Under the pieces are notes generated by a model. That model saw only the letters and a program-made list of their open reading frames with translations, made no database searches and was not told where the DNA came from. A DNA stretch of 20,809 nt, taken from the NCBI GenBank assembly GCA_041487495.1, contig JBGPNN010000031.1:1-20809 (forward strand), written 5' to 3'. The position numbers and the translations under genes were made by a program. Each line of letters begins with the position of its first letter. The first letter of the stretch is position 1. The stretch comes from JBGPNN01 sp041487495. Lineage in GTDB: Bacteria > Sysuimicrobiota > Sysuimicrobiia > Sysuimicrobiales > Humicultoraceae. This document shows, piece after piece, positions 1 through 7,734 of this stretch.

Positions 1-208
1 AGACGTCGCCGGCGTCGGCGTGCTCGAAGCCGCCGATCACCCGAAGGGTCGTGGTCTTCCCGCAGCCTGACGGTCCAAGCAGCGAGAAAAACTCGCCGCC
101 GCGGATGACGAACGACACCCCATCGACGGCAACGACCTGGCCGAACCGCTTGGTGATCGCGCGGACCTCGACGTCGGCGCCGTGCGAACGGGCCGGCTCT
201 GCGGTCAT
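1..208 (-). CDS. ABC transporter ATP-binding protein, N-terminal part (polyamine/iron importer type), cut by window edge
   Basis: This is the nucleotide-binding subunit of an ABC importer, which would hydrolyse ATP on the cytoplasmic face. Only the first 69 codons lie in the window. The translation shows the A-loop region (KRFGQVVAVDGVSF) and a Walker A motif, GPSGCGKTT, at about residues 44-52, followed by LRVIGGFE, which is typical of the PotA/FbpC/MalK-like group. Start is ATG at 208-206 on the minus strand, preceded by AGGG. It lies 17 nt downstream of the stop of the binding-protein gene at 226-1299, so the two should be one operon, with permease genes expected beyond the left edge. The signature motif, Walker B and any regulatory domain are outside the window, so the exact substrate class cannot be read. 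Confidence 0.9.
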   Translation of the reverse strand, partial: MTAEPARSHGADVEVRAITKRFGQVVAVDGVSFVIRGGEFFSLLGPSGCGKTTTLRVIGGFEHADAGDV

Positions 209-225
209 GCGGCCCTAAGCGCGCA

Positions 226-1299
226 CTAAAGGCGCGACTTCACGTCCCTCTCCCAGCGCGACCGCCACTCGCTGGCCTTCTGGCCCATGGTGGCCCAGTC
301 GAGCCAGATGGCGTTGTCGAGCAGTTTGGGGTTGAGGATACTGCGTACGGTGTCGGAGACCTCGGCCTCAGGCAGCGAAGGAATGCCGAAGGTCAGACGC
401 GCGTATCGGGCATTGTTCTCGGGCAGCAGCAGTTCGTTGATGATCTCCTCGGCGACCCGAATCTGCTCGGGCGTGCTCCCCTTGACGATCTGCAGGTAGA
501 TCGGAAACGCCACGAGGCCTTCCTTGGGCACCACAAACCCTAGCGGCGCGCCGTCCATCTCCCAGTACTTCCAGATGCTGGTGAACCAGGGCGCGATCAA
601 TGCCTCGCCGGTGACCAGGAGCTGTAGCAGCTGATCGTTGCTGTTGGCCAGCGCGCGGATATTCTTGGCGTTGTCCATCCAGATCTTGAAGCCCGGGTCG
701 ATGTTCTTCTCGTCGCCGCCGTTCAGGCGCGAGGCCAGTACCAGCGGGATGAAGTTGTTGTCAAAGAAGGTGACCTTGCCGCGCCACTTGGGATTCCACA
801 GATCGGTCCACGACGTTGGGGGTTCCTTAACGAGGTTCTTGTTGTACATGAACCCGACGCCGCTAATGCCGTAGCCGATACCGCGGTTAGCCGGCCGCCG
901 CAAGGTGTTGTGGACGCGGGATATGTTCGGGATGCGCGCGGGGCTCATCGGCACCCACATGTCGTCGTTATCGCCGCGGTTGCTGATATCGACGTTGAAG
1001 TAACCGAAATTGATGAGCGGCTTGTTCGCATCGACCTGTTTCGCCGCGATCATCCGCGGATAGGTCACCGCGTTGTTCGATTCCCAAAACTCGATCTCGA
1101 CCTCGGGGTGGCTTCGCAGATAGTTGGCCACCACCGCGCGGGGGACGACGCCCTGGTTGGAGCCGGCCCAGATGAACATCGTGAGTTTGACTTTGGGCGC
1201 GGCGGCCGCGGGCGGGAGCGTGGACAGGCTGAAGGCCAAGACGGCGATCAGCCCGAGGGTTACGAGAGATCGACGGGCGGGCGGGATAGAGGCTCTCAT
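226..1299 (-). CDS. ABC transporter extracellular solute-binding protein (PotD/PotF-like)
   Basis: This is a periplasmic solute receptor that would deliver ligand to the importer whose ATPase gene follows 17 nt downstream. It is 357 residues, a normal length for the spermidine/putrescine or Fe(III)-type family. Residues 1-34 form a signal peptide with an Arg-rich start, a hydrophobic core and an Ala-rich cleavage site before PKVKL. There is no lipobox cysteine, so it is probably soluble in the periplasm. The mature protein has family-typical segments: LTMFIWAG near the start, a GISGVGFMYNKNLV hinge strand, then PTSWTDLWNPKWRGKV. The ATG at 1299-1297 has AGGGGGA just upstream. The ligand cannot be named: polyamine, iron and aminophosphonate receptors all share this outline. 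It is divergent from the gene at 1390. A TTGCAA at 1344-1349 could be a -35 on either strand, but no matching -10 is convincing. Confidence 0.9.
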   Translation of the reverse strand: MRASIPPARRSLVTLGLIAVLAFSLSTLPPAAAAPKVKLTMFIWAGSNQGVVPRAVVANYLRSHPEVEIEFWESNNAVTYPRMIAAKQVDANKPLINFGYFNVDISNRGDNDDMWVPMSPARIPNISRVHNTLRRPANRGIGYGISGVGFMYNKNLVKEPPTSWTDLWNPKWRGKVTFFDNNFIPLVLASRLNGGDEKNIDPGFKIWMDNAKNIRALANSNDQLLQLLVTGEALIAPWFTSIWKYWEMDGAPLGFVVPKEGLVAFPIYLQIVKGSTPEQIRVAEEIINELLLPENNARYARLTFGIPSLPEAEVSDTVRSILNPKLLDNAIWLDWATMGQKASEWRSRWERDVKSRL

Positions 1300-1389
1300 C
1301 GCATTCCCCCTGAACGTTGTGTCCTACGAAAGACCTGCGAGGGTTGCAATTGGATGTCGCCTGGCCTTATCCTGCGGGAGGGATCTACG

Positions 1390-1980
1390 ATGCGCCGAGT
1401 GATCGCCATCCTGGGGGTTGCGGTTGTCCTGGGTGCGCTGATGCCGTCGAGGCCGGTGATTGCCCAGGCCGTCCTCACCGAGCGGTACGAAGACGCGGCC
1501 TGCGGGTTCTCATTCCAATATCCTGCTGGATGGCAGCGCACGCAGGCGGATGACCGCAGGGGACAGGCGTTTGTCACCGGCGTGACCCCGACGCTGATTT
1601 CTTTTGGCCCTATCCGGGACGTCCCGGCTGCGCAGGTGTCCACTGAGGCAATCGCCCTCGCCCTGGCCGCGCAGCAGTGCCTGGACTGCCTGCGGGAATC
1701 GCTCGTGTGGCTCGATCGATTTCCCGATGGCTCGCGCACCGTGACGTGGATCGTCTCGCGGCAGACCGTCACACTGAGCAACGTCAATTACCCGTACCTG
1801 CTGGCGCAGTTCTTCCTGGTGGACGACGGGACCGCTCGAGGGCTCGGCGCCGGAGGCTGGACCCAGGCCTTTGTGGAGTTCTGGGCCCCTCCACAAGAGT
1901 ACCGCCAGCGTGAATCGGAGATGCTCGCGATGGTCCGGAGCCTCCGCTTCACCAGGCCGCAGGTCGCCTGCTGGTCCTGA
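1390..1980 (+). CDS. Secreted protein with PsbP/DUF1795-like outline, function unknown
   Basis: A 196-residue exported protein. Residues 1-25 are a clear signal peptide (MRRVIAILGVAVVLGALM, then a VIAQA cleavage site). The mature part begins with an ACGFSFQYPAGWQ stretch and ends with MLAMVRSLRF. This opening and closing strand pair is common in PsbP-fold and DUF1795-type small secreted domains, which often bind nothing known. Four cysteines (in AACGF, QQCLDC and near the C terminus) could form disulfides. The ATG at 1390 was chosen because GGGAGG lies 7 nt upstream and the signal peptide begins there. The frame is open further upstream but runs antisense through the binding-protein gene. The membrane-protein gene at 1988 follows within 7 nt and is probably co-transcribed. 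The fold assignment comes from pattern only; no catalytic motif is seen. Confidence 0.75.
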   Translation: MRRVIAILGVAVVLGALMPSRPVIAQAVLTERYEDAACGFSFQYPAGWQRTQADDRRGQAFVTGVTPTLISFGPIRDVPAAQVSTEAIALALAAQQCLDCLRESLVWLDRFPDGSRTVTWIVSRQTVTLSNVNYPYLLAQFFLVDDGTARGLGAGGWTQAFVEFWAPPQEYRQRESEMLAMVRSLRFTRPQVACWS

Positions 1981-1987
1981 GGCCCGC

Positions 1988-2737
1988 TTGATCTCGCGGG
2001 ACATCCTCCGCGCGAAGGCCGTCGAAGAGGAACTCTCCCCGGCAGAGATTTCGCGGCATCTGGGCGTTGAGGAGGCCGAGGTTCACCGCCTCCTCCATTT
2101 CCATCGCCGGCACCTGACATTCGCGCGGGCCACTCGACAGCTGGGGCGGGCCCTCGCCAATTTCTACCAGGGGACCGCGATCAACGTCACCCTGAACCTC
2201 CTCGCGGTGCTCCTCGGGTTTGGACTGGCCAGCTCCTGGCAGGCGCGCGAGGAAAACCTGAGGGAGATGCGCAGCTTCCTCAGCGTGCTCAAGCCTCTAC
2301 AGGAAGAGGTCACCACGCTGGCCGGGCATGCCAGGGAATTGCATCGGGCCACCCCCTGCAAGATCGGGGGGTTTGACGTGTCGCTCTGGCAGTCGATCGC
2401 GACGAGCGAGCGCGCCCTGGTGCTCGAAGATCTCTATTCCAAGGTGCGTGGGGCGTATGCTGAGGTGAGCGGCGCGGTCGCCGTCGCGGAGATGCTCGAT
2501 GAGACGGGCTGCAAGGGGTTGCTGGGGAAACTCCGGACGACGCTGGAATCCCTCGAGCGGACGATGCGCGAGCGGATAGCCGGAGTCGAAGCTGACTATG
2601 ATGCCTTGAAGCGGCGACAGGCCTCGGGACTGGTCGCGTTCATCGGGACGACGATCGGCTGGTTCGCCGTGATCGTACTCGGGCTACCCGCGGTGTCGTA
2701 CATCGTCCTGCATCTGACGACCCGCGCCGTGCGCTAG
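1988..2737 (+). CDS. Two-segment inner-membrane protein with N-terminal HTH-like region, function unknown
   Basis: A 249-residue protein if translation begins at the TTG at 1988, 7 nt after the stop of the preceding gene and after a weak CTGAGG. The frame is open back to 1871, but that part overlaps the upstream gene and has no protein-like character. Residues about 15-40 (LSPAEISRHLGVEEAEVHRL) look like a helix-turn-helix. A first membrane helix lies at about 66-83 (VTLNLLAVLLGFGLASSW). Then comes a long charged, heptad-rich region with two cysteines (about 85-210), and a second hydrophobic stretch follows at about 213-242. The central region is probably periplasmic and partly coiled coil. 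I do not recognise the family. The arrangement would allow an envelope signal to reach a cytosolic DNA- or protein-binding head, but that is inference. It ends one base before the convergent gene at 2739. Confidence 0.7.
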   Translation: MISRDILRAKAVEEELSPAEISRHLGVEEAEVHRLLHFHRRHLTFARATRQLGRALANFYQGTAINVTLNLLAVLLGFGLASSWQAREENLREMRSFLSVLKPLQEEVTTLAGHARELHRATPCKIGGFDVSLWQSIATSERALVLEDLYSKVRGAYAEVSGAVAVAEMLDETGCKGLLGKLRTTLESLERTMRERIAGVEADYDALKRRQASGLVAFIGTTIGWFAVIVLGLPAVSYIVLHLTTRAVR

Positions 2738-2738
2738 G

Positions 2739-3626
2739 TCAGGGCTTGATCAGCCACCATGCCTGACAGCTGGCGAACCGACCCCCACTGACGTAACAGG
2801 CGAGCACGACCTTCTCCTGGGTTGGTGCGGGTGCGAGCGGCCCAGGCTGCAGAAGACCACCGAGTTGTCGGCCCGTGAGGTCGCAGCCGGCCGGAAGCAG
2901 GTTCCACAGATACGGCGTGCCTCCACGCAGTTCGGTCCGGAAGCGGGCGTCGGGCCAGACGAAAACCTCGGTGGGCGAACCGCCTTGCTCCGCGAACTCA
3001 ACCTTCGGATACCCGTTGTTGACTACGCACGCCCACTGCTGCGCATCCGCAGGCTGTGCGCCCTGGTTTCGGATAGCCAACAACAATTCACCATCGATCG
3101 CGCGCCTGGGGTTCGCTTGAGCCTGCAACACTCGTGGCATCGGCCGCGCGTCTGGGGGCTGCGCCGCCGCGACCAGTTGCCGTCCGACCGGCCCGGCCTG
3201 TTTCTCCCAGTTGCAGGCCTTCACCTGAGGGACCTGGTCGCCGGCCAGTTGCGGCAAGGGGCCCAGATATTCGAGGAAGACCTTGTGTTCTTGCCGCAAT
3301 TCCTTCTTCGTCCACGAGAACGTCAGCCGGCCTGACGACGGTACCTCACCCGTCCAGCGGCAATCCAGATCGATAACCTGGCCGGCCAGCCGGTAGGGCG
3401 CGTGAAATGTGCCCCAGATGTAGAACCGGTTGGGCAACAGGTACAGTCGTGGCATGGACTTGACGATGACGTCTTTGGATTCGTTGTTGATGAGGTACTG
3501 TTTGACTTCATAGGCGCCTGCCACGCCGGCGTCCTGGGCCCATCCCTGGGGAACCGGATGAATACCGGCGGTGAAGAGAAAGATGAGGCACGCGGCCGCG
3601 ACTGCAACTACCCGTCCTTTGCGCAT
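2739..3626 (-). CDS. Secreted six-cysteine protein of unknown function
   Basis: A 295-residue exported protein. Translation most likely starts at the ATG at 3626-3624, because AGGGG lies 7 nt upstream and a good signal peptide starts exactly there (MRKGRVVAVAAACLIFLF, cleavage near GWAQ-DAG). A longer reading from 3701 would put 25 polar residues before the signal peptide and would run into the palindromic operator. After the leader there are six cysteines (in DLDC, KAC, WAC, AGC, LAC and ASC), enough for three disulfides. Two halves are separated by a proline/glutamine-rich linker at about residues 150-180. Each half has aromatic-rich beta-strand-like stretches (for example NRFYIWGTF and GGTPYLWNLL), so two beta domains are likely. 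I do not recognise the family and see no catalytic motif. It is convergent with the gene ending at 2737 and divergent from the exporter operon at 3810. Confidence 0.75.
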   Translation of the reverse strand: MRKGRVVAVAAACLIFLFTAGIHPVPQGWAQDAGVAGAYEVKQYLINNESKDVIVKSMPRLYLLPNRFYIWGTFHAPYRLAGQVIDLDCRWTGEVPSSGRLTFSWTKKELRQEHKVFLEYLGPLPQLAGDQVPQVKACNWEKQAGPVGRQLVAAAQPPDARPMPRVLQAQANPRRAIDGELLLAIRNQGAQPADAQQWACVVNNGYPKVEFAEQGGSPTEVFVWPDARFRTELRGGTPYLWNLLPAGCDLTGRQLGGLLQPGPLAPAPTQEKVVLACYVSGGRFASCQAWWLIKP

Positions 3627-3700
3627 GACAATCCCCTCGACCCTTGCGCGACTCTTGCAGGAGCGTTCTTCTTGGACCGCCCCCAATTCCTTCATGCCCA

Positions 3701-3720
3701 ATGACCCGGGTCATATGACC
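3701..3720. promoter_or_regulatory. Chained palindromic half-sites (candidate operator)
   Basis: Two perfect palindromes overlap: ATGACCCGGGTCAT at 3701-3714 and GGTCATATGACC at 3709-3720. They share the middle half-site, giving ATGACC / GGTCAT / ATGACC, and a further TGACC occurs at 3735-3739. The site lies in the 183-bp gap between the divergent genes starting at 3626 (minus) and 3810 (plus), where an operator would be expected. The binding protein is not known; the NarL-type regulator encoded at 6999 is one candidate, by location only. Confidence 0.5.
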
Positions 3721-3809
3721 GCCACCCAAGATCGTGACCCGCGGCAGTAGATGCGCCGTGGGTCCCAGCTTAGCATGAGCTCCAGTGATTCTCGCCGGGA
3801 GGTGGGCCA

Positions 3810-4721
3810 GTGGACGGGATCGTGGTGGTGCAGCGTCTCCGCAAGCGGTATGGAGCCGTCGAGGCTGTTCGCGGCGTGTCGTTTGCCGTCCAGGCCGGCG
3901 AGATCTTCGGGATCCTCGGCCCAAACGGGGCCGGCAAGACGACCACCCTCGAGATCCTCGAGGGGCTACGGCGGCCCGATGACGGGACCGCAGTCATCGC
4001 CGGCATCGACGTCCGTCAGAATCCGGCCGGCGTGAAGTCGGTGATCGGCGTCCAGCTCCAGGACGCGGGCTTTTTCGACCGGCTCACGGTTGAAGAAACC
4101 GTGAACCTCTTCGGCGCGTTCCACCGCCGGCAGATGCCGTCCCGCCACGTGCTGGCGGCACTAGACCTCGTTGACAAGCGCCGGGCCCTGGTCGAGACGC
4201 TCTCAGGCGGCCAGCGCCAGCGCCTCAGCCTGGCGATCGCCCTGGTGAACGACCCGCGGGTGCTCTTCTTGGACGAACCGACGACCGGGCTCGATCCACA
4301 GGCGCGCCGGCACCTGTGGGAGATCATCGAGCGCATCCGCCGCGACGGCCGGACCGTCGTGCTCACCACCCACTATATGGAAGAAGCGCAGCGCCTGTGC
4401 GACCGCGTGGCGATCATGGATCAGGGCCAGATCATCGCGCTGGGGACGCCGCGCGAGTTGATCGAGCAGCATGCCGGGACCACCACGGTCACGGTGGGGA
4501 TGGACGGACCCGAGGTGGACCTGCGCGGCCTGGCTGGCGTGGAGGATGTCGCGCGTACGAACGGCGACGTGCTCTTGCACACCCGCGACGCGCTGGGCAC
4601 GCTGCATGCCCTCGTGGAGTTTCGGCAGGCGGGCAGGCTCGCCTATCACAGCCTGCGCCTGGAGGAACCAACGCTGGAAGACGTGTTTCTCACGATGACC
4701 GGACGGAGGTTGCGAGAATGA
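3810..4721 (+). CDS. ABC-2 type exporter ATP-binding protein (DrrA/CcmA-like)
   Basis: The nucleotide-binding subunit of an ABC exporter, 303 residues. It has Walker A GPNGAGKT at residues 37-44, a Q-loop glutamine at about 82-84 (VQLQDAGFF), signature LSGGQ at 131-135, Walker B VLFLDEP at 151-157 and the H-loop histidine in LTTHYMEEA at about 188. The C-terminal 80 or so residues match the extension found in drug- and lipid-exporting ATPases of this group. Start is GTG at 3810, supported by GGGAGG 7 nt upstream. The stop overlaps the permease start (ATGA at 4718-4721), so the two subunits are translationally coupled. A two-component system follows, which suggests exporter expression is signal-controlled. 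The substrate cannot be read from sequence; drugs, peptides, lipids and lantibiotic-like compounds are all possible. Confidence 0.93.
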   Translation: MDGIVVVQRLRKRYGAVEAVRGVSFAVQAGEIFGILGPNGAGKTTTLEILEGLRRPDDGTAVIAGIDVRQNPAGVKSVIGVQLQDAGFFDRLTVEETVNLFGAFHRRQMPSRHVLAALDLVDKRRALVETLSGGQRQRLSLAIALVNDPRVLFLDEPTTGLDPQARRHLWEIIERIRRDGRTVVLTTHYMEEAQRLCDRVAIMDQGQIIALGTPRELIEQHAGTTTVTVGMDGPEVDLRGLAGVEDVARTNGDVLLHTRDALGTLHALVEFRQAGRLAYHSLRLEEPTLEDVFLTMTGRRLRE

Positions 4722-5776
4722 AGGTCTTCAGAGCGATGCTCGGGACCAGTTTCAAGACGTATGTGCGAAACCGGTCGGCCGTCTTCTTTGGGGTGCTGTT
4801 CCCGCTGATCCTGATGACGCTGATCGGGCTGGCGTTCGGCCGATCGGACAGTCTGACCTTCACGGTGTCGGTCGTCGACGAAGGCAACGCCCAGCTGACG
4901 CGCCCGCTCATCGAGGGTCTGCGCCGTGTGCCCGTGTTCAAGATCATCGAGGAATCGAAGGACCGGGCGCTGGCACAAATGCGCAGGGGCGACCGGGCGC
5001 TGGTCGTCGTGATCCCCGCGAGCGGCGGCACGCTGGAAGCCTATATCGACTCGAGCCGCGAACAAACCAGTCGGACCGCTCTGTTGATCCTCGAACGTTT
5101 TGTGGCGGAAGCGAATTTGCGGATAGCCGGCTCGCCGGAGCTGCTGCGCGTGACGGAATCGGCGGTCGCCGGGAGACGCGTCAAGTTCTTCGACTTCCTG
5201 ATGCCGGGGATTCTGGCGATGACGATCGCCCAGACTGGGCTGCTCAGCGTGTCGACCGTCGTGGCGCAGATGCGGGAGCGTCTGGTGCTCAAGCGGGTCA
5301 TGGCGACGCCGGTCTCGCCGCTGGCCTTCCTTGGCGGGCTCGTCGGGCGGTTTAGCCTTGTCCAGTTGTTGCAGGCGGCGATCATCTTCCTGGTAGCGAC
5401 GGTTGTCTTCGGCGCGCACACGCAGGGCAGTCTGGTGGATCTGGCGGTCCTGGCGTTGGTCGGCGCGGTGGCGTTCTTCGGCATCGGGTTCGCGATCTCG
5501 ACAGTCTCGAAGACCAGCGAGTCCGCGAACCTGCTGGGCAGCCTGGTGAATTTCCCGATGATGTTCCTGGCCGGGACGTTTTGGCCTCGCGAGTTCATGC
5601 CTGAAGGGATCCGGCCCGTCATCGCCTACCTGCCGCTGAGCCCCCTGGTCGACGCCATGCGCGGCGTCGGGGCGTCCGGGGAACCGCTGGCGCACTACCT
5701 CTGGGCCGTCGGATACCTGTTAGCGCTGACGGTAGGCGCGTTCGCGGTGGCCGTCCGGCGGTTTCGCTGGGAGTAG
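4718..5776 (+). CDS. ABC-2 type exporter permease
   Basis: The membrane subunit partnering the ATPase encoded just upstream, 352 residues. The ATG at 4718 overlaps the upstream stop by four bases (ATGA). It has a cytosolic amphipathic start (KTYVRNRSAVFF), a first membrane helix at about 22-42 and an extracytoplasmic domain of about 120 residues. Five further helices follow, beginning near DFLMPGILAMTIAQTGLL, with a PMMFLAGTFWP segment before the last two. This one-plus-five layout with a large loop after helix 1 is typical of the ABC2_membrane_3 group. The subunit probably dimerises or acts as a single-permease exporter, since no second permease is present. The substrate is unknown. Confidence 0.9.
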   Translation: MKVFRAMLGTSFKTYVRNRSAVFFGVLFPLILMTLIGLAFGRSDSLTFTVSVVDEGNAQLTRPLIEGLRRVPVFKIIEESKDRALAQMRRGDRALVVVIPASGGTLEAYIDSSREQTSRTALLILERFVAEANLRIAGSPELLRVTESAVAGRRVKFFDFLMPGILAMTIAQTGLLSVSTVVAQMRERLVLKRVMATPVSPLAFLGGLVGRFSLVQLLQAAIIFLVATVVFGAHTQGSLVDLAVLALVGAVAFFGIGFAISTVSKTSESANLLGSLVNFPMMFLAGTFWPREFMPEGIRPVIAYLPLSPLVDAMRGVGASGEPLAHYLWAVGYLLALTVGAFAVAVRRFRWE

Positions 5777-5811
5777 GAATTCCATAGAACCCTTCCGAAG
5801 GTGCACCGACG

Positions 5812-6987
5812 ATGAGCAGGGAAGCCCGGCTCGGACTCCTCGTTGCCCGCTACGGGAGTTATCTGTTTCTCTTCATGAGTCACGCGGTCGGGCGCCGGCG
5901 GCTCCCGATGGACCGGCTGGAGCTGCTCGCGGTGCTGCTGCTGGGATTGGTCGGCCTCACCGCCCTGGTGCGGCGTCCGCTGACTCGCCCGCAGAAGGTG
6001 GGGCTGATCGCCGTCGAGCTGGCGCTGACCTTTGCCGCCGGGTTCCTCATCCCCGAGAGCGCCTTTTTCTTGCTCTACTTCATCGCGCTGGTCGACATCT
6101 TTTTCTGTTTCCCGTTGGGACAGGCCATCGCCGTCATGACGCTGGCCTATGCCCTCCTTGGCATCAACATTGCGAGCGTCTGGGCGCCCTGGAGCGCCGC
6201 GTACATTCAAACGATGGGATCGATACTTCTGGGCTTCATCTTTACGGCGGCCGCGGTACACTTCGCGGTCGAGCAGCGCAAGGCGCGTGAGCAGGCCGAA
6301 CATCTCCTGAAGGAACTGGGGGCCGCCCACGCACAGCTGCAGGCCTATGCCGTTGAGGTCGAGACGCTGTCCGTCGCTCGGGAACGACAACGCCTGGCGC
6401 GGGAGGTTCATGACGCGGTCGCGCATGTCTTGACCGGGCTGCTCGTACAAACTCAGGCCATTCGGAAACTGCTGCGCACGGAGCCGGCGGCGGCCGCGGC
6501 CAGGCTGGTGACGATCGAAGACGCGGCGCGCCGGGGGCTGGATGAAGTGCGGCGCGCGGTGCGCGCCATGCGGCCCGAGCACCTGGAAGGCGTGGGTGGC
6601 GTCGAGGCCATGCAGCGCCTCTGCGAGCAGTTCGCAGAGCGGACCGGGATGCGCGTGAGCTTCTTGACCGATACGAATCGTCCCCTGGCGCCCGCGCAGG
6701 ACGTGCTCCTGTATCGCACCCTGCAGGAGTGTCTGACCAACGCCGCGCGTCACGGCCGCGCGTCAACGGTCTGGGCGCAACTCTCCACCAAAGACGACCG
6801 CATCGAGCTGCGCGTGAGGGACGACGGCGTCGGCGGGCAGGACGTCCGGCCGGGTATGGGCATGGGCGGGATGCAGGAACGGGCCCAGGCGGCCGGCGGG
6901 CAATTTCGCTATGCGACGGCGCCAAACGCCGGATTCGAAACGGTCCTCGAGCTTCCGCACACCGGCGTGCAGGCAGCGGCCGGCTGA
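5812..6987 (+). CDS. DesK/NarL-type membrane sensor histidine kinase
   Basis: A 391-residue kinase of the HisKA_3 group. The N-terminal third has about five hydrophobic helices (roughly 36-52, 62-80, 84-102, 104-124 and 134-152) and no large extracellular domain, so it probably senses within the membrane or through its neighbours. A coiled-coil linker (about 153-190) leads to the phospho-acceptor motif REVHDAVAHVLTG, with the histidine at residue 200. The N box is QECLTNAARHG (306-316) and the G boxes are DDGVGG and GMGMGGMQER (337-357). Start is ATG at 5812 with GAAGG upstream. It lies 35 nt after the exporter permease and 11 nt before its response regulator, so all four are probably one operon. 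The expected output is phosphorylation of the regulator encoded at 6999. The stimulus is unknown but is likely a substrate of the exporter. Confidence 0.93.
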   Translation: MSREARLGLLVARYGSYLFLFMSHAVGRRRLPMDRLELLAVLLLGLVGLTALVRRPLTRPQKVGLIAVELALTFAAGFLIPESAFFLLYFIALVDIFFCFPLGQAIAVMTLAYALLGINIASVWAPWSAAYIQTMGSILLGFIFTAAAVHFAVEQRKAREQAEHLLKELGAAHAQLQAYAVEVETLSVARERQRLAREVHDAVAHVLTGLLVQTQAIRKLLRTEPAAAAARLVTIEDAARRGLDEVRRAVRAMRPEHLEGVGGVEAMQRLCEQFAERTGMRVSFLTDTNRPLAPAQDVLLYRTLQECLTNAARHGRASTVWAQLSTKDDRIELRVRDDGVGGQDVRPGMGMGGMQERAQAAGGQFRYATAPNAGFETVLELPHTGVQAAAG

Positions 6988-6998
6988 GGCCGGAGGAC

Positions 6999-7655
6999 AT
7001 GACCGGGAAGATCCGGGTGCTGCTGTGCGACGATCAACGGCTGTTCCGCGATGGGCTACGGACCATCCTGGAATCGGAGAACGATTTCGACGTCGTCGGC
7101 GAAGCGTCCGACGGTGCAGAGGCCGTCGAGTTGAGCCTGCGCCTGCGGCCGGACCTGGTCGTGCTGGACATCCGGATGCCGCGGATGGACGGCGTCGAAG
7201 CCACGCGCCGGCTCCGCGCGGCGGGCGGCCCCCCGGTCGTCATCTTGTCGACCTATGACGACGACGACTTCATCGTGGAGGCGCTAAAGGCCGGTGCGGT
7301 CGGTTATCTTCTGAAGGACTTTCCCTCCGACGAGCTGATCAAAGCCCTGCGCACCGTGCACCATGGGGGCGGCGTCCTGATCCCTCCTCCCGTGGCCGCC
7401 AAGATCGTGGCCGAACTGCGCCGTGATCGGCGTCCGGATCAACCATCGACGCTTATTGAGCCGCTGACGCACCGGGAAGAAGACATCCTCAGACTCCTGG
7501 CGCGGGGTCAGTCCAACAAGGAAATCGCCGACACGCTGTTTCTGAGCGAAGGGACCGTCAAGAACTACATCAGCCGCATTTACGCCAAACTCGGCGCCCG
7601 CGACCGTACACAGGCGGCGCTGTGGGCCGTCGAGCATCACCTGCTCAAAGAATAG
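6999..7655 (+). CDS. NarL/FixJ-family response regulator
   Basis: A 218-residue DNA-binding regulator, partner of the kinase just upstream. The receiver domain (residues 5-120) has the acidic pair DD at 11-12, phospho-acceptor Asp57 in VVLDIRMP, the switch residue in ILSTYDD (84-85) and Lys106 in YLLKDF. The LuxR-type helix-turn-helix spans about 156-212 (LTHREEDILRLLARGQSNKE, then a TVKNYISRIYAKLG recognition segment). The start at 6999 is set by GGAGG 2-7 nt upstream and the beginning of the receiver fold; the frame is open upstream only as overlap with the kinase. It probably controls the operon of which it is part. The palindromic half-sites at 3701-3720 are a candidate target, by position only. 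Confidence 0.93.
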   Translation: MTGKIRVLLCDDQRLFRDGLRTILESENDFDVVGEASDGAEAVELSLRLRPDLVVLDIRMPRMDGVEATRRLRAAGGPPVVILSTYDDDDFIVEALKAGAVGYLLKDFPSDELIKALRTVHHGGGVLIPPPVAAKIVAELRRDRRPDQPSTLIEPLTHREEDILRLLARGQSNKEIADTLFLSEGTVKNYISRIYAKLGARDRTQAALWAVEHHLLKE

Positions 7656-7734
7656 CCTCATCCAGGACTGTCCCCGCCGCGATCTGGGCAGGAATTAATC
7701 AGCACTCATCCTTCTTAGCGTGCGAGGCTTCACT

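Noticed and set aside
910..1389. Upstream open extension of the secreted-protein frame through the binding-protein gene
   Set aside because: The extension is antisense to a clear solute-binding protein; the signal peptide and ribosome-binding site mark the true start at 1390.
3627..3701. 25-residue N-terminal extension of the six-cysteine protein
   Set aside because: It would put polar residues before the signal peptide, while AGGGG sits correctly before the ATG at 3626.
4646..5695. A 349-codon open frame on the minus strand opposite the exporter permease
   Set aside because: It is rich in Arg, Gln, Asp and His with no fold-like pattern, and it lies antisense to a well-supported ABC-2 permease. 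Long antisense frames are expected at this G+C content.
5695..6753. A 352-codon open frame on the minus strand opposite the sensor kinase
   Set aside because: It has the same low-complexity, charged composition, and the kinase on the other strand has all its motifs.
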